The notes under the pieces: model-generated
Database searches by the model: none
Told to the model about the DNA's origin: nothing
What the model saw: only the letters and a program-made list of their open reading frames with translations
Program-made: the position numbers and the translations under genes
Source: an uncultured beta proteobacterium
GTDB taxonomy: Bacteria > Pseudomonadota > Gammaproteobacteria > Burkholderiales > Burkholderiaceae_C
Direction of reading: 5' to 3'
Assembly: GCA_903834645.1 (NCBI GenBank)
Contig: CAILKA010000502.1
Location: forward strand, 1 to 11,931
Length of the DNA: 11,931 bases
Shown: piece by piece, positions 5,851 through 11,931 of the stretch
Layout of the letters: every line of letters begins with the position of its first letter
How positions within the stretch are numbered: position 1 is the stretch's first letter

Positions 5851-7908
5851 ATGAAGCACCTACCCTTTTCCACGCTGCGACGCTCCCTGGGCGCCGCCCT
5901 CCTCGTCTCGCTGGCGGCCTGGTTGCCGGCCCAGTCGTCCGCCCAGGCCGCGGCACCCGCCGCCCAGGGCCCCTTGCCTCTGGCGGACTTCCACAAGCGC
6001 GCCGCCTTCACCGAGATGGTCGCCTCGCCCAATGGGCGCTACCTGGCCACGACCTCGGACATCGCCGGGCGCATGAACCTCGTCGTCATCGACCTCGACG
6101 AGCGCAAGGCCAATGCGCTGACCAACTACAACAACATCGATGTGGGCCAGTTGCGCTGGGTCGGCAACGACCGGATCCTCTTCCGCGCGATCCAGCTCAA
6201 CGCGCCCAGCGGCCAGGACTCGCCGCGCTCGGGCGGGCTTTTCGTGATCTCGCGAGACGGCAAGGAACAGCTGCAACTGGCCAAGACGGCGCGGCAGCTT
6301 GACCGTGCGCGCACAGGCGGCTTCTTTGCGATGGAGCCTGTGGCTACCATCCCCGGCACCACTGAAGAGATGATCGTCTCGGGTGTCGTGAGCAACGATG
6401 ATTCGTTCGATCTCTACCGGATCAACCTGGTCAACGGACGGTACCGCCTGCTCACCGCCGGGCGGCCGAGCGACCGCATCGGGCGCTGGATCCTGGACAG
6501 CAAGCTCGTGCCGCGCGTGGCCATGGCCCGCGGCCGTGGGGCCAGCACCGAGGAGATCGTGTACTACCGCTCCAACGCCGAGGCCCCCTGGAAGGAACTG
6601 GCCCGCTACGACGCGACCAAGCCGCCGGCCTTTGTGCCGCTGGCCTTCGATCCCGACGACAAGCACCTGTATGTGTCGGGCAACGAGGGCCGCAAGAACA
6701 TGGCGATCTTCAAGTACGACCCGGAGCAGCGCAAGGTCGCCGAGATGATCGCGCAGCATCCCCAGTACGATCTCGGCGCGTCGCCGGACGGTCAGGTACT
6801 CAGGAGCCTCGTCTTCGGCGGCGAGGATGGAATGGGCAAGCTCGTCGGGATCCGGGTGGACGCTGACCGCTTGGAGACCGTATGGCTCGACGAGGCCTAC
6901 GCCAAGATCCAGGCCACGCTGGATGCCACGCTGCCCAACCGCACCAACGTGTTCTCCGGCACGGGGCGCTCCAAGCGTTTCCTGGTCAGTTCCTACTCGG
7001 ACACTTCCCCTGGCCGTTTCCTTCTGTTCGACTCCGAGCGGCGTGCGCTGGAGGACATCGGCTTTGCGCGGCCGTGGCTGGAGGGCAAGCTCGCCCCGGT
7101 GCGCCCTTTCCTGCTGAAGACACGCGACGGCCTGCAGATCCCGTCCTACTACGTGCTGCCGCGCGACTACAAGCCCGGCACCCGCCTGCCCACGATAGTC
7201 CACATCCACGGTGGCCCGCAAGCTCGCGACGTGGTGCAGGGCGGACGATTCGGAGCCTCCTTCGGCTCGCGCGAAGCCCAGATCCTGGCCTCGCGCGGAT
7301 ACGCCGTGGTGCTGCCGAACTTCCGCGTCACGCCGCAACTCGGGTCGGACATCTACTACGCGGGCTTCGGCACCTACGGCAAGCAGATGTCGGATGACCA
7401 CGAGGACGCGGCGAAGTGGGCCGTCGACCAGGGATTCGCCGATCCTGCGCGGATGTGCATCTCCGGAGCCAGCTATGGCGGCTACGCGGCCTTGCACGCC
7501 GCAACTCGTCCCACGAATCCCTTTGCCTGCGCGATATCGGGGCTGCCTGTGGCGGACCTGAAGTTCCAGCACAAGGAGGCGGATTACTCGGAGAGCCCCG
7601 CAGCCCTCGAATTCTGGCGCAGGCTGCAGGGCGTGAAGGACTTCGACGAGCCGCTGGTGCGGGAGATGTCACCCCTGTTCAATGCCGAGCGCATCAAGGT
7701 GCCCGTCTTCATGTACATCGGCGATGAAGACACCCGTACGCCTCCCGCTCAGGCCCGGCGCATGTCCGAGGCGCTCGAAAAAGCGGGCAACCCCGTCAAG
7801 CACTACTTTGTCGGCAAGGGCGAGGGCCACGGTTACGGGGTGGAGGCCACCAACAACGCACTGTACGAGCAGATGCTCAAGTTCCTGGAGGTGGCGCTCA
7901 AGCGCTGA
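5851..7908 (+). CDS. Secreted S9 family serine peptidase (prolyl oligopeptidase / acylaminoacyl peptidase type)
   Basis: A 685-residue protein with a Sec signal peptide (Arg10-Arg11, hydrophobic 14-27, likely cleavage after AQA at 31-33), so it should act in the periplasm. Residues about 45-390 form a repeat-rich beta-propeller of the kind that gates S9 peptidases; the rest is the alpha/beta hydrolase domain. Visible catalytic features are the oxyanion segment HGGP (453-456), nucleophile S541 in GASYGGYA, D627 in GDEDTRTPP and H660 in GEGHGY. Family members cleave short peptides, releasing dipeptides or acyl-amino acids; some relatives open lasso peptides. The frame stays open upstream to 5662, but only the ATG at 5851 gives a signal peptide. 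It follows the methyltransferase by 289 bases, probably with its own promoter. With the upstream receptor it suggests import and breakdown of a peptide; the specificity cannot be read from the sequence. Confidence 0.9.
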   Translation: MKHLPFSTLRRSLGAALLVSLAAWLPAQSSAQAAAPAAQGPLPLADFHKRAAFTEMVASPNGRYLATTSDIAGRMNLVVIDLDERKANALTNYNNIDVGQLRWVGNDRILFRAIQLNAPSGQDSPRSGGLFVISRDGKEQLQLAKTARQLDRARTGGFFAMEPVATIPGTTEEMIVSGVVSNDDSFDLYRINLVNGRYRLLTAGRPSDRIGRWILDSKLVPRVAMARGRGASTEEIVYYRSNAEAPWKELARYDATKPPAFVPLAFDPDDKHLYVSGNEGRKNMAIFKYDPEQRKVAEMIAQHPQYDLGASPDGQVLRSLVFGGEDGMGKLVGIRVDADRLETVWLDEAYAKIQATLDATLPNRTNVFSGTGRSKRFLVSSYSDTSPGRFLLFDSERRALEDIGFARPWLEGKLAPVRPFLLKTRDGLQIPSYYVLPRDYKPGTRLPTIVHIHGGPQARDVVQGGRFGASFGSREAQILASRGYAVVLPNFRVTPQLGSDIYYAGFGTYGKQMSDDHEDAAKWAVDQGFADPARMCISGASYGGYAALHAATRPTNPFACAISGLPVADLKFQHKEADYSESPAALEFWRRLQGVKDFDEPLVREMSPLFNAERIKVPVFMYIGDEDTRTPPAQARRMSEALEKAGNPVKHYFVGKGEGHGYGVEATNNALYEQMLKFLEVALKR

Positions 7909-8028
7909 GATACAGACAGGGGGCGCACCACCTCCAGAGGGGGTGCCTGGGCGCGTTCGGACAAGCGACGGGCCCGTGGCCTGCGGAACCCGCCGACCGT
8001 GGTCTGGGCCCTGCTCGGGGCCAGCCAG
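7909..8028. other. Convergent intergenic region between the peptidase and ldcA
   Basis: A GC-rich gap of 120 bases between two converging genes. It contains a short imperfect hairpin (GCACC at 7925-7929 with GGTGC at 7942-7946) and several GGCCC repeats that could pair, but no T-run or A-run to make an intrinsic terminator. I see no gene in it. Confidence 0.4.
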
Positions 8029-8934
8029 CTAGCGACCCCAGGCCACGAACGCGTCTCGTCCAGTCACGGCGGCGGTGACCCGGCGCCCGACCGGCAGCGT
8101 CACGCGTGTGCGCACGTGCCCGAATGGAAGTCCGGTGAGGATGGGCACGCTCGTGCGGTGACGCAGCGCCTCGATCGCCTCCTTCAGCCCGTAGCCCCGA
8201 TCGTTGGGCGCCTTCTCCCACTCGGTGAAGGTGCCCAGCAGCACCGCCTTCTGCCGAGCGATCACGCCCGCCTGGTGCAGTTGCAGCAGCATGCGCTCGA
8301 TGCGGTAAGGGTGCTCACCCACGTCTTCGAGAAAGAGCACGCCGCCACGCACCGAGGGCCAGTGGCTCGTGCCCAGCATGGCGCACACGATCGCCAGGTT
8401 GCCGCCCCAGAGCGTGCCGCGCGTCTCCAGGCCATCGAAGCCCACCGGAGCCCGAAAGCCCACCGCCTCGAGCTCGCCAGACATCGCTTCCTGAAAACAA
8501 CCCACCGTGACGTCGTCCAGGCCGCCATCGGCCTCGGCCCGCCCGAAATCGCCCGTGGCCATCGGGCCTGCCCAACTCACGGAGCCGGTATGCGCGAGCA
8601 AGCCCAGGTGCAGCGCGGTCACGTCGCTGTAGCCCACCCAACGGGTGCCGCGCTCGCAACTGCGGGCCAGCAGTTTCCAGTCCACCCGGTCGAGCAGCCG
8701 TGTCATGCCGTAGCCGCCACGCAGGGCCATCGCCACCGAGGGTGCCTCGCGTGCAACCCGGTGGAGTGCGCCAAGCCGGCTGTCGTCGTCGCCCGCGAAT
8801 CGCTGATGGCGCAGCAAGGCAGCCTCGTCCAACCTGGCATCGAATCCCAGTGCGCGCAGGCGGCGAACCGCAAGTCGGGCTGGGGGGATGCTCGAGGGCG
8901 CGCCCGAGGGGGCAAAGATCGTGAGTGAGGTCAT
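8029..8934 (-). CDS. ldcA: LD-carboxypeptidase (muramoyltetrapeptide carboxypeptidase), S66 family
   Basis: A 301-residue cytosolic serine peptidase that removes the terminal D-Ala from murein tetrapeptides during peptidoglycan recycling. Family signatures are in order: the N-terminal FAPSGAP strand, RGGYGMTRLLDRVDW (72-86), nucleophile S103 in GYSDVTALH, GTLWGGNL (173-180), Glu203 in FLEDVGE and His273 in GLPFGH. The Ser/Glu/His spacing (100 and 70 residues) matches the Ser115/Glu217/His285 triad of the Pseudomonas aeruginosa enzyme. The ATG at 8934 begins MTSLTIFAPSGAP; the frame is open upstream but that extension lacks family sequence. It lies 64 bases downstream of tadA on the same strand, so the two may be cotranscribed. 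No clear ribosome site precedes the start. Confidence 0.93.
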   Translation of the reverse strand: MTSLTIFAPSGAPSSIPPARLAVRRLRALGFDARLDEAALLRHQRFAGDDDSRLGALHRVAREAPSVAMALRGGYGMTRLLDRVDWKLLARSCERGTRWVGYSDVTALHLGLLAHTGSVSWAGPMATGDFGRAEADGGLDDVTVGCFQEAMSGELEAVGFRAPVGFDGLETRGTLWGGNLAIVCAMLGTSHWPSVRGGVLFLEDVGEHPYRIERMLLQLHQAGVIARQKAVLLGTFTEWEKAPNDRGYGLKEAIEALRHRTSVPILTGLPFGHVRTRVTLPVGRRVTAAVTGRDAFVAWGR

Positions 8935-8998
8935 GGCGTGGTGAGGGAGAGAAACAGAGGTCGTTGGGGCAGGCCGGTACGAGGCGTCCTGCGCCCGG

Positions 8999-9523
8999 TC
9001 AGCCCCGGGCTTCCTGAGGAGGCGGGGTTCGGCTGGACCGCCGTTCGGCCCGGCGCCGGGCGAAAAAGGCTCGCAGCAGCTCGCCGCAAGGCTCGGCCAG
9101 CACACCGCCCTGGATCTCGGTCTGGTGATTTAAGCCCTGGTGCGCATACAGGTCGACGACCGACCCGGCAGCGCCCGTCTTGGGATCGGCGGCTGCGAAC
9201 ACGACGCGGCGCAGCCGGGCATGGAGCGTGGCCATCGCACACATGGCGCAGGGCTCGAGCGTGACGAAGAGCTCGCAGTCGGGCAGCCGGTAGTTGCCGA
9301 TGCGGCTGGCTGCCTCACGCAGGGCAACCACCTCGGCGTGGGCGGTCGGATCGTGCCGGCCCAGTGGCTGGTTGTAGCCGGCTCCCACGACCTGCCAGCC
9401 CGAGGGCGCGAGCGGATCGGGGCACACGATGATGGCGCCGACCGGCACCTCTCCCGCCTCATCAGCCAGTCGGGCCTGCTGCAGGGCCAAGCTCATGGCT
9501 TGCTGGTCATCGAGGGGAGTCAT
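8999..9523 (-). CDS. tadA: tRNA-specific adenosine deaminase TadA
   Basis: A 174-residue zinc deaminase that converts adenosine 34 of tRNA-Arg(ACG) to inosine, needed to read CGU, CGC and CGA codons. The signature residues are present: H62 and catalytic E64 in TAHAEVVALR, and zinc ligands C92 and C95 in LEPCAMCAMA. DEAGEVPVGAIIV and GNYRLPDCELFVTLEP are typical. It is slightly long for the family because of an insertion (CPDPLAPSGW, 34-43) in the early loop and an Arg-rich tail (RRRAERR). The ATG at 9523 is favoured because family similarity starts there; an in-frame extension to 9598 has no TadA-like sequence. The gene is divergent from the EAL gene and precedes ldcA. Confidence 0.95.
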   Translation of the reverse strand: MTPLDDQQAMSLALQQARLADEAGEVPVGAIIVCPDPLAPSGWQVVGAGYNQPLGRHDPTAHAEVVALREAASRIGNYRLPDCELFVTLEPCAMCAMATLHARLRRVVFAAADPKTGAAGSVVDLYAHQGLNHQTEIQGGVLAEPCGELLRAFFARRRAERRSSRTPPPQEARG

Positions 9524-9694
9524 CCTGGGGCACGCGCAGCAGATACGGTCGTCGTGGAGATTGTCGCCGCATGCAGCCCTCCCGGCACGGCACTTCACTC
9601 CTGTTCTGCGCCTTGTCCGGGCACTGTGCCGGCCCGTTGCCAGCGCCTACGGCCACGGGGCCCACCAGGGCATCCGGGGTTGCCGACGTCCGGC

Positions 9695-9721
9695 AAAAGT
9701 TTCGGCACCTGTGGCCGATAT
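9695..9721 (+). promoter_or_regulatory. Sigma-28 (FliA) flagellar promoter
   Basis: AAAAGTTT (9695-9702), an 11-base spacer, then GCCGATAT (9714-9721). The FliA consensus is TAAAGTTT-N11-GCCGATAA, so each half matches seven of eight bases at exactly the consensus spacing. Transcription would start around 9728-9730, giving a leader of about 35 bases that includes the AGGAG ribosome site of the EAL gene. Confidence 0.75.
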
Positions 9722-9754
9722 AGCCGGTAGTTCAGTCTCTTTTCAACGCTTGGC

Positions 9755-9759
9755 AGGAG
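9755..9759 (+). promoter_or_regulatory. Ribosome-binding site of the EAL gene
   Basis: AGGAG ends five bases before the ATG at 9765. It fixes the start there, rather than at the upstream in-frame start at 9429, which would overlap tadA and would place the sigma-28 promoter inside the gene. Confidence 0.75.
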
Positions 9760-9764
9760 TCTCC

Positions 9765-10604
9765 ATGCAGGCATTCGAACCTTCCCGGGCCGGTTCCACC
9801 ACGAACCTGGCTCTCGATGGACCACAGGTGGCCGTCGCGCTCGAGGAGGGTCGTCTCGAACTCTTCTTCGATGTCGCGTGGAGCGCCCTCTCACTGGCTG
9901 TAGACAGCGTCGAGGCCACTGCCGTGCTGACCCTTCCGGGCGGCGCGAAGCTCTCCGGGCCCGACCTCCGGCAGGCCGCGAGCCTGTGCGGGCTGGAGCT
10001 CGAACTCGATCGGCTCGTCACCGCACACGCTGTCGACACCGCTGCCGAACTGGCCGGCGCTGGTCTGGGCATCACGGTTTCCTTCAGCGTGTCTCCGAGG
10101 TCGCTCGGCGATCCGCACTTCGTCGACAGGTTGCTGACGACGACGCAGCGCTACGGCCTGGCCCCAGGCCAGGTCGCCATCGACCTGGACGAGTCGGTGT
10201 TGATGACCAACCTCGAGTACAGCCTGAACGTGCTGCGTGAACTGAAAGCCTCGGGCGTGCGAACCGCCATCAACGACTTTGGCCTGGCGCCCACCTCGCC
10301 CTACTGGCTGGCTCGCCTGCCGTTGTCGCTCGTCAAGATCTCGGGGGATCTGTTGCCCCAGGCCGACCGGTTGGGCCGGCCATTGGGCATGGTGCGATGC
10401 TTGGCGACCTATGGCCACGCACTGGGCCTGCTGGTGATGGCCAAGGGCGTGCAGACGCACGAACAGCTGGCAGGTGTGAAGGCAGCAGGCGTGGACGTGG
10501 TGCAGGGGCCGATCGTGACGCGCCCCTTGTCCGCTGACGCACTGCCCCGCTTCCTCGGCTGCTCGCACCGGACGGCCGGCGCGGGCTCGCAGATGCCCAC
10601 CTAG
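9765..10604 (+). CDS. Degenerate EAL-domain protein, probably not a phosphodiesterase
   Basis: A 279-residue single-domain cytosolic protein with the order of EAL-domain motifs but altered catalytic positions. The EAL triplet reads EAT (50-52). The Asn of the VNxS strand is S108. The ExTE motif reads DLDES (140-144). DDFG reads NDFG (170-173). KID is KIS (191-193). AEGVE is AKGVQ (226-230). QGY is QGP (247-249). The Gln of the N-terminal QP motif is Asp36. Several metal-binding and the general-base acidic residues are therefore gone, so c-di-GMP hydrolysis is unlikely. Secondary elements such as HALGLLVMAKGV and VVQGPIVTRPLS keep the fold. Degenerate EAL proteins elsewhere act by binding c-di-GMP or a partner protein (for example YdiV with FlhD). 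The sigma-28 promoter upstream points to a role in motility; no GGDEF, PAS or membrane part is present. The role is inferred. Confidence 0.85.
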   Translation: MQAFEPSRAGSTTNLALDGPQVAVALEEGRLELFFDVAWSALSLAVDSVEATAVLTLPGGAKLSGPDLRQAASLCGLELELDRLVTAHAVDTAAELAGAGLGITVSFSVSPRSLGDPHFVDRLLTTTQRYGLAPGQVAIDLDESVLMTNLEYSLNVLRELKASGVRTAINDFGLAPTSPYWLARLPLSLVKISGDLLPQADRLGRPLGMVRCLATYGHALGLLVMAKGVQTHEQLAGVKAAGVDVVQGPIVTRPLSADALPRFLGCSHRTAGAGSQMPT

Positions 10605-10635
10605 CAGGTCTCTATGGACCGATAGGGCCCGAAGG
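10605..10635. other. Short convergent gap, EAL gene / guaA
   Basis: Only 31 bases separate two convergent stop codons. A four-base-pair hairpin (GGTC 10607-10610 with GACC 10617-10620) is too weak for an intrinsic terminator, so read-through antisense transcription into either gene is possible. Confidence 0.4.
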
Positions 10636-11931
10636 TCACTCCCACTCGATCGTCGCCGGAGGCTTGGAGCTGATGTCGTAGGTCACGCGGTTGATGCCGC
10701 GCACTTCATTGATGATGCGGCTCGAGACCCTCTTCAGGAGGGAATAGGGCAGCTCGGCCCAGTCGGCCGTCATGAAGTCGCTGGTCTGCACGGCGCGCAA
10801 GGCCACGACGTAGTCGTAGGTACGGCCATCGCCCATCACGCCCACGCTCTTGACCGGCAGGAACACGGCAAAGGCCTGTGAGGTCTTGTCATACCAGCTG
10901 CGCCCGTCGGCGGGATCGGCCGTGGCGCGCAGCTCCTCGATGAAGATCGCGTCTGCGCGGCGCAGAAGGTCTGCGTGCTCGCGTCGCACTTCGCCGAGGA
11001 TGCGCACGCCCAGCCCCGGGCCCGGGAAGGGGTGGCGATACACCATGTCGCGGGGCAAGCCGAGGGCGACGCCGAGCTCGCGCACTTCGTCCTTGAAGAG
11101 ATCCCGCAACGGCTCGAGCAGCTTCAGGCCCAGCTGCTCGGGCAGGCCACCCACGTTGTGGTGGCTCTTGATCGTGGTGGCTTTCTTGGTCTTCGCACCA
11201 CCGGACTCGATCACATCCGGATAGATCGTGCCCTGGGCCAGGAACGTGGCCCCACGGTGGCCGCCACCGCCAGCCTTCAGCCTCGCGGCCTCCTGCTTGA
11301 ACACATCGACGAAGAGGCGGCCGATGATCTTTCGCTTGGCTTCGGGGTCGTGCACGCCTGCGAGTTCGCGCATGAAGAGCTCGCTCGCGTCCACCCGCAC
11401 CACGCGAGCGTGCAGCCTGCCTGCGAACATCTCCATGACGTCATCGCCCTCGTTCAGGCGTAGCAGGCCGTGGTCGACGAAGACGCAGGTGAGCTGGTCG
11501 CCGATCGCGCGGTGGATCAGCGCTGCCGCCACGCTGGAGTCCACGCCGCCCGACAGGCCGAGGATCACCTCCTCGTCACCCACCTGCTCGCGGATGGCCG
11601 CGATGGCCTCGGCGACGTGGTCACGCATGATCCAGTCCGGCCGCGCGCCGCATACCTGGAGCACGAAGCGCTCCAGCATCGCCCGACCCTGCACCGTGTG
11701 CGTGACCTCGGGGTGGAACTGCACGGCGTAGTAGCCGCGTGCCTCGTCGGCCATGCCCGCGATCGGACAGCTTGGCGTGCTGGCCATCAGCTTGAAACCT
11801 GGCGGCAGCTCGGTCACCTTGTCGCCGTGGCTCATCCAGACCTTGAGGACCCCGTGGCCCTCTTCGGTGCGGAAATCCTCGATGCCATCGAGCAGCTGCG
11901 TGTGTCCGCGTGCGCGCACCTCGGCGTAGCC
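10636..11931 (-). CDS. guaA: GMP synthase (glutamine-hydrolysing), 5' partial
   Basis: The last 431 residues of GuaA (about 525-540 in full), which makes GMP from XMP, ATP and glutamine in the cytosol. Visible parts in order are the end of the class I glutamine amidotransferase domain with VWMSHGDKV and the catalytic His-Glu pair in QFHPEVTHT, then the ATP-pyrophosphatase domain with PP-loop LGLSGGVDSSVAA and CVFVDHGLLRLNEGDDVM, then HHNVGGLPE and the C-terminal dimerisation domain ending TYDISSKPPATIEWE, which is the invariant family ending. Roughly 105 N-terminal residues, including the amidotransferase Cys, lie beyond the right edge. No frameshift or missing key residue is seen. guaB is often next to it in relatives and would lie outside the window. 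Confidence 0.97.
   Translation of the reverse strand, partial: GYAEVRARGHTQLLDGIEDFRTEEGHGVLKVWMSHGDKVTELPPGFKLMASTPSCPIAGMADEARGYYAVQFHPEVTHTVQGRAMLERFVLQVCGARPDWIMRDHVAEAIAAIREQVGDEEVILGLSGGVDSSVAAALIHRAIGDQLTCVFVDHGLLRLNEGDDVMEMFAGRLHARVVRVDASELFMRELAGVHDPEAKRKIIGRLFVDVFKQEAARLKAGGGGHRGATFLAQGTIYPDVIESGGAKTKKATTIKSHHNVGGLPEQLGLKLLEPLRDLFKDEVRELGVALGLPRDMVYRHPFPGPGLGVRILGEVRREHADLLRRADAIFIEELRATADPADGRSWYDKTSQAFAVFLPVKSVGVMGDGRTYDYVVALRAVQTSDFMTADWAELPYSLLKRVSSRIINEVRGINRVTYDISSKPPATIEWE

Larger units (their letters stand above)
9524..9764. other. Divergent intergenic region, tadA / EAL gene
   Basis: This 241-base region must hold the promoters of both genes. On the right-hand side is the sigma-28-type promoter at 9695-9721. 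A small palindrome, GGCACTGTGCC (9620-9630), sits mid-region and could be an operator. For tadA only a weak -10-like GTATCT is visible on the minus strand. No gene is supported here. Confidence 0.5.

Noticed and set aside
5860..7572. Minus-strand open frame of 570 codons opposite the S9 peptidase
   Set aside because: It is antisense to a gene with an intact catalytic triad and signal peptide; the frame is open only because of GC-rich codon structure.
665..7908. Complete lasso-peptide or other RiPP biosynthesis cluster
   Set aside because: No lasso cyclase, B-protein, precursor peptide, RRE-type protein or exporter is visible; only receptor and S9 peptidase resemble the catabolic side of such systems.
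9429..9764. N-terminal extension of the EAL protein from 9429
   Set aside because: It overlaps the tadA start region on the other strand and contains the sigma-28 promoter; a good ribosome site marks 9765.

Overview
The window is about 11.9 kb of GC-rich DNA with dense genes, short intergenic gaps and no RNA genes, insertion sequences, CRISPR arrays or phage genes that I can see. The codon use, the HSD10-type short-chain dehydrogenase, the tadA-ldcA pair beside guaA, and a TonB-dependent receptor next to a hydroxylase and an S9 peptidase suggest a betaproteobacterium of the order Burkholderiales (Rubrivivax/Roseateles/Leptothrix-like). This placement is inferred from general family resemblance and has not been searched.

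Layout: (1) 2-388, the C-terminal half of a short-chain dehydrogenase, ending in a strong GC stem-loop. (2) 389-664, a non-coding region holding an NtrC-box-like palindrome. (3) 665-7908, a plus-strand accessory block: an outer-membrane TonB-dependent receptor, a structured 3' UTR with a rho-independent terminator, an aspartyl/asparaginyl beta-hydroxylase-domain protein (2-oxoglutarate/Fe dioxygenase of the AspH type), an overlapping SAM-dependent methyltransferase, and a secreted S9 (prolyl-oligopeptidase family) serine peptidase. (4) 8029-9523, a minus-strand pair: tadA (tRNA A34 deaminase) followed by ldcA (LD-carboxypeptidase, murein recycling). (5) 9524-9764, a divergent intergenic region with a close match to a flagellar sigma-28 (FliA) promoter facing right. 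(6) 9765-10604, an EAL-domain gene whose catalytic residues are mostly replaced. (7) 10636-11931, guaA (GMP synthase) on the minus strand, running off the right edge.

How the genes may work together: the receptor, hydroxylase, methyltransferase and S9 peptidase share one strand and look like a peptide-related cassette. The receptor would import a peptide or peptide-like ligand, the periplasmic peptidase would cleave it, and the two cytosolic enzymes would modify a peptide or protein substrate. A possible NtrC site upstream of the receptor would fit nitrogen scavenging. The substrate and any functional link are inference. The second point of interest is the sigma-28 promoter in front of a degenerate EAL protein, which suggests a flagellar-regulon protein that binds a partner (or c-di-GMP) rather than a phosphodiesterase. 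The other genes are housekeeping.
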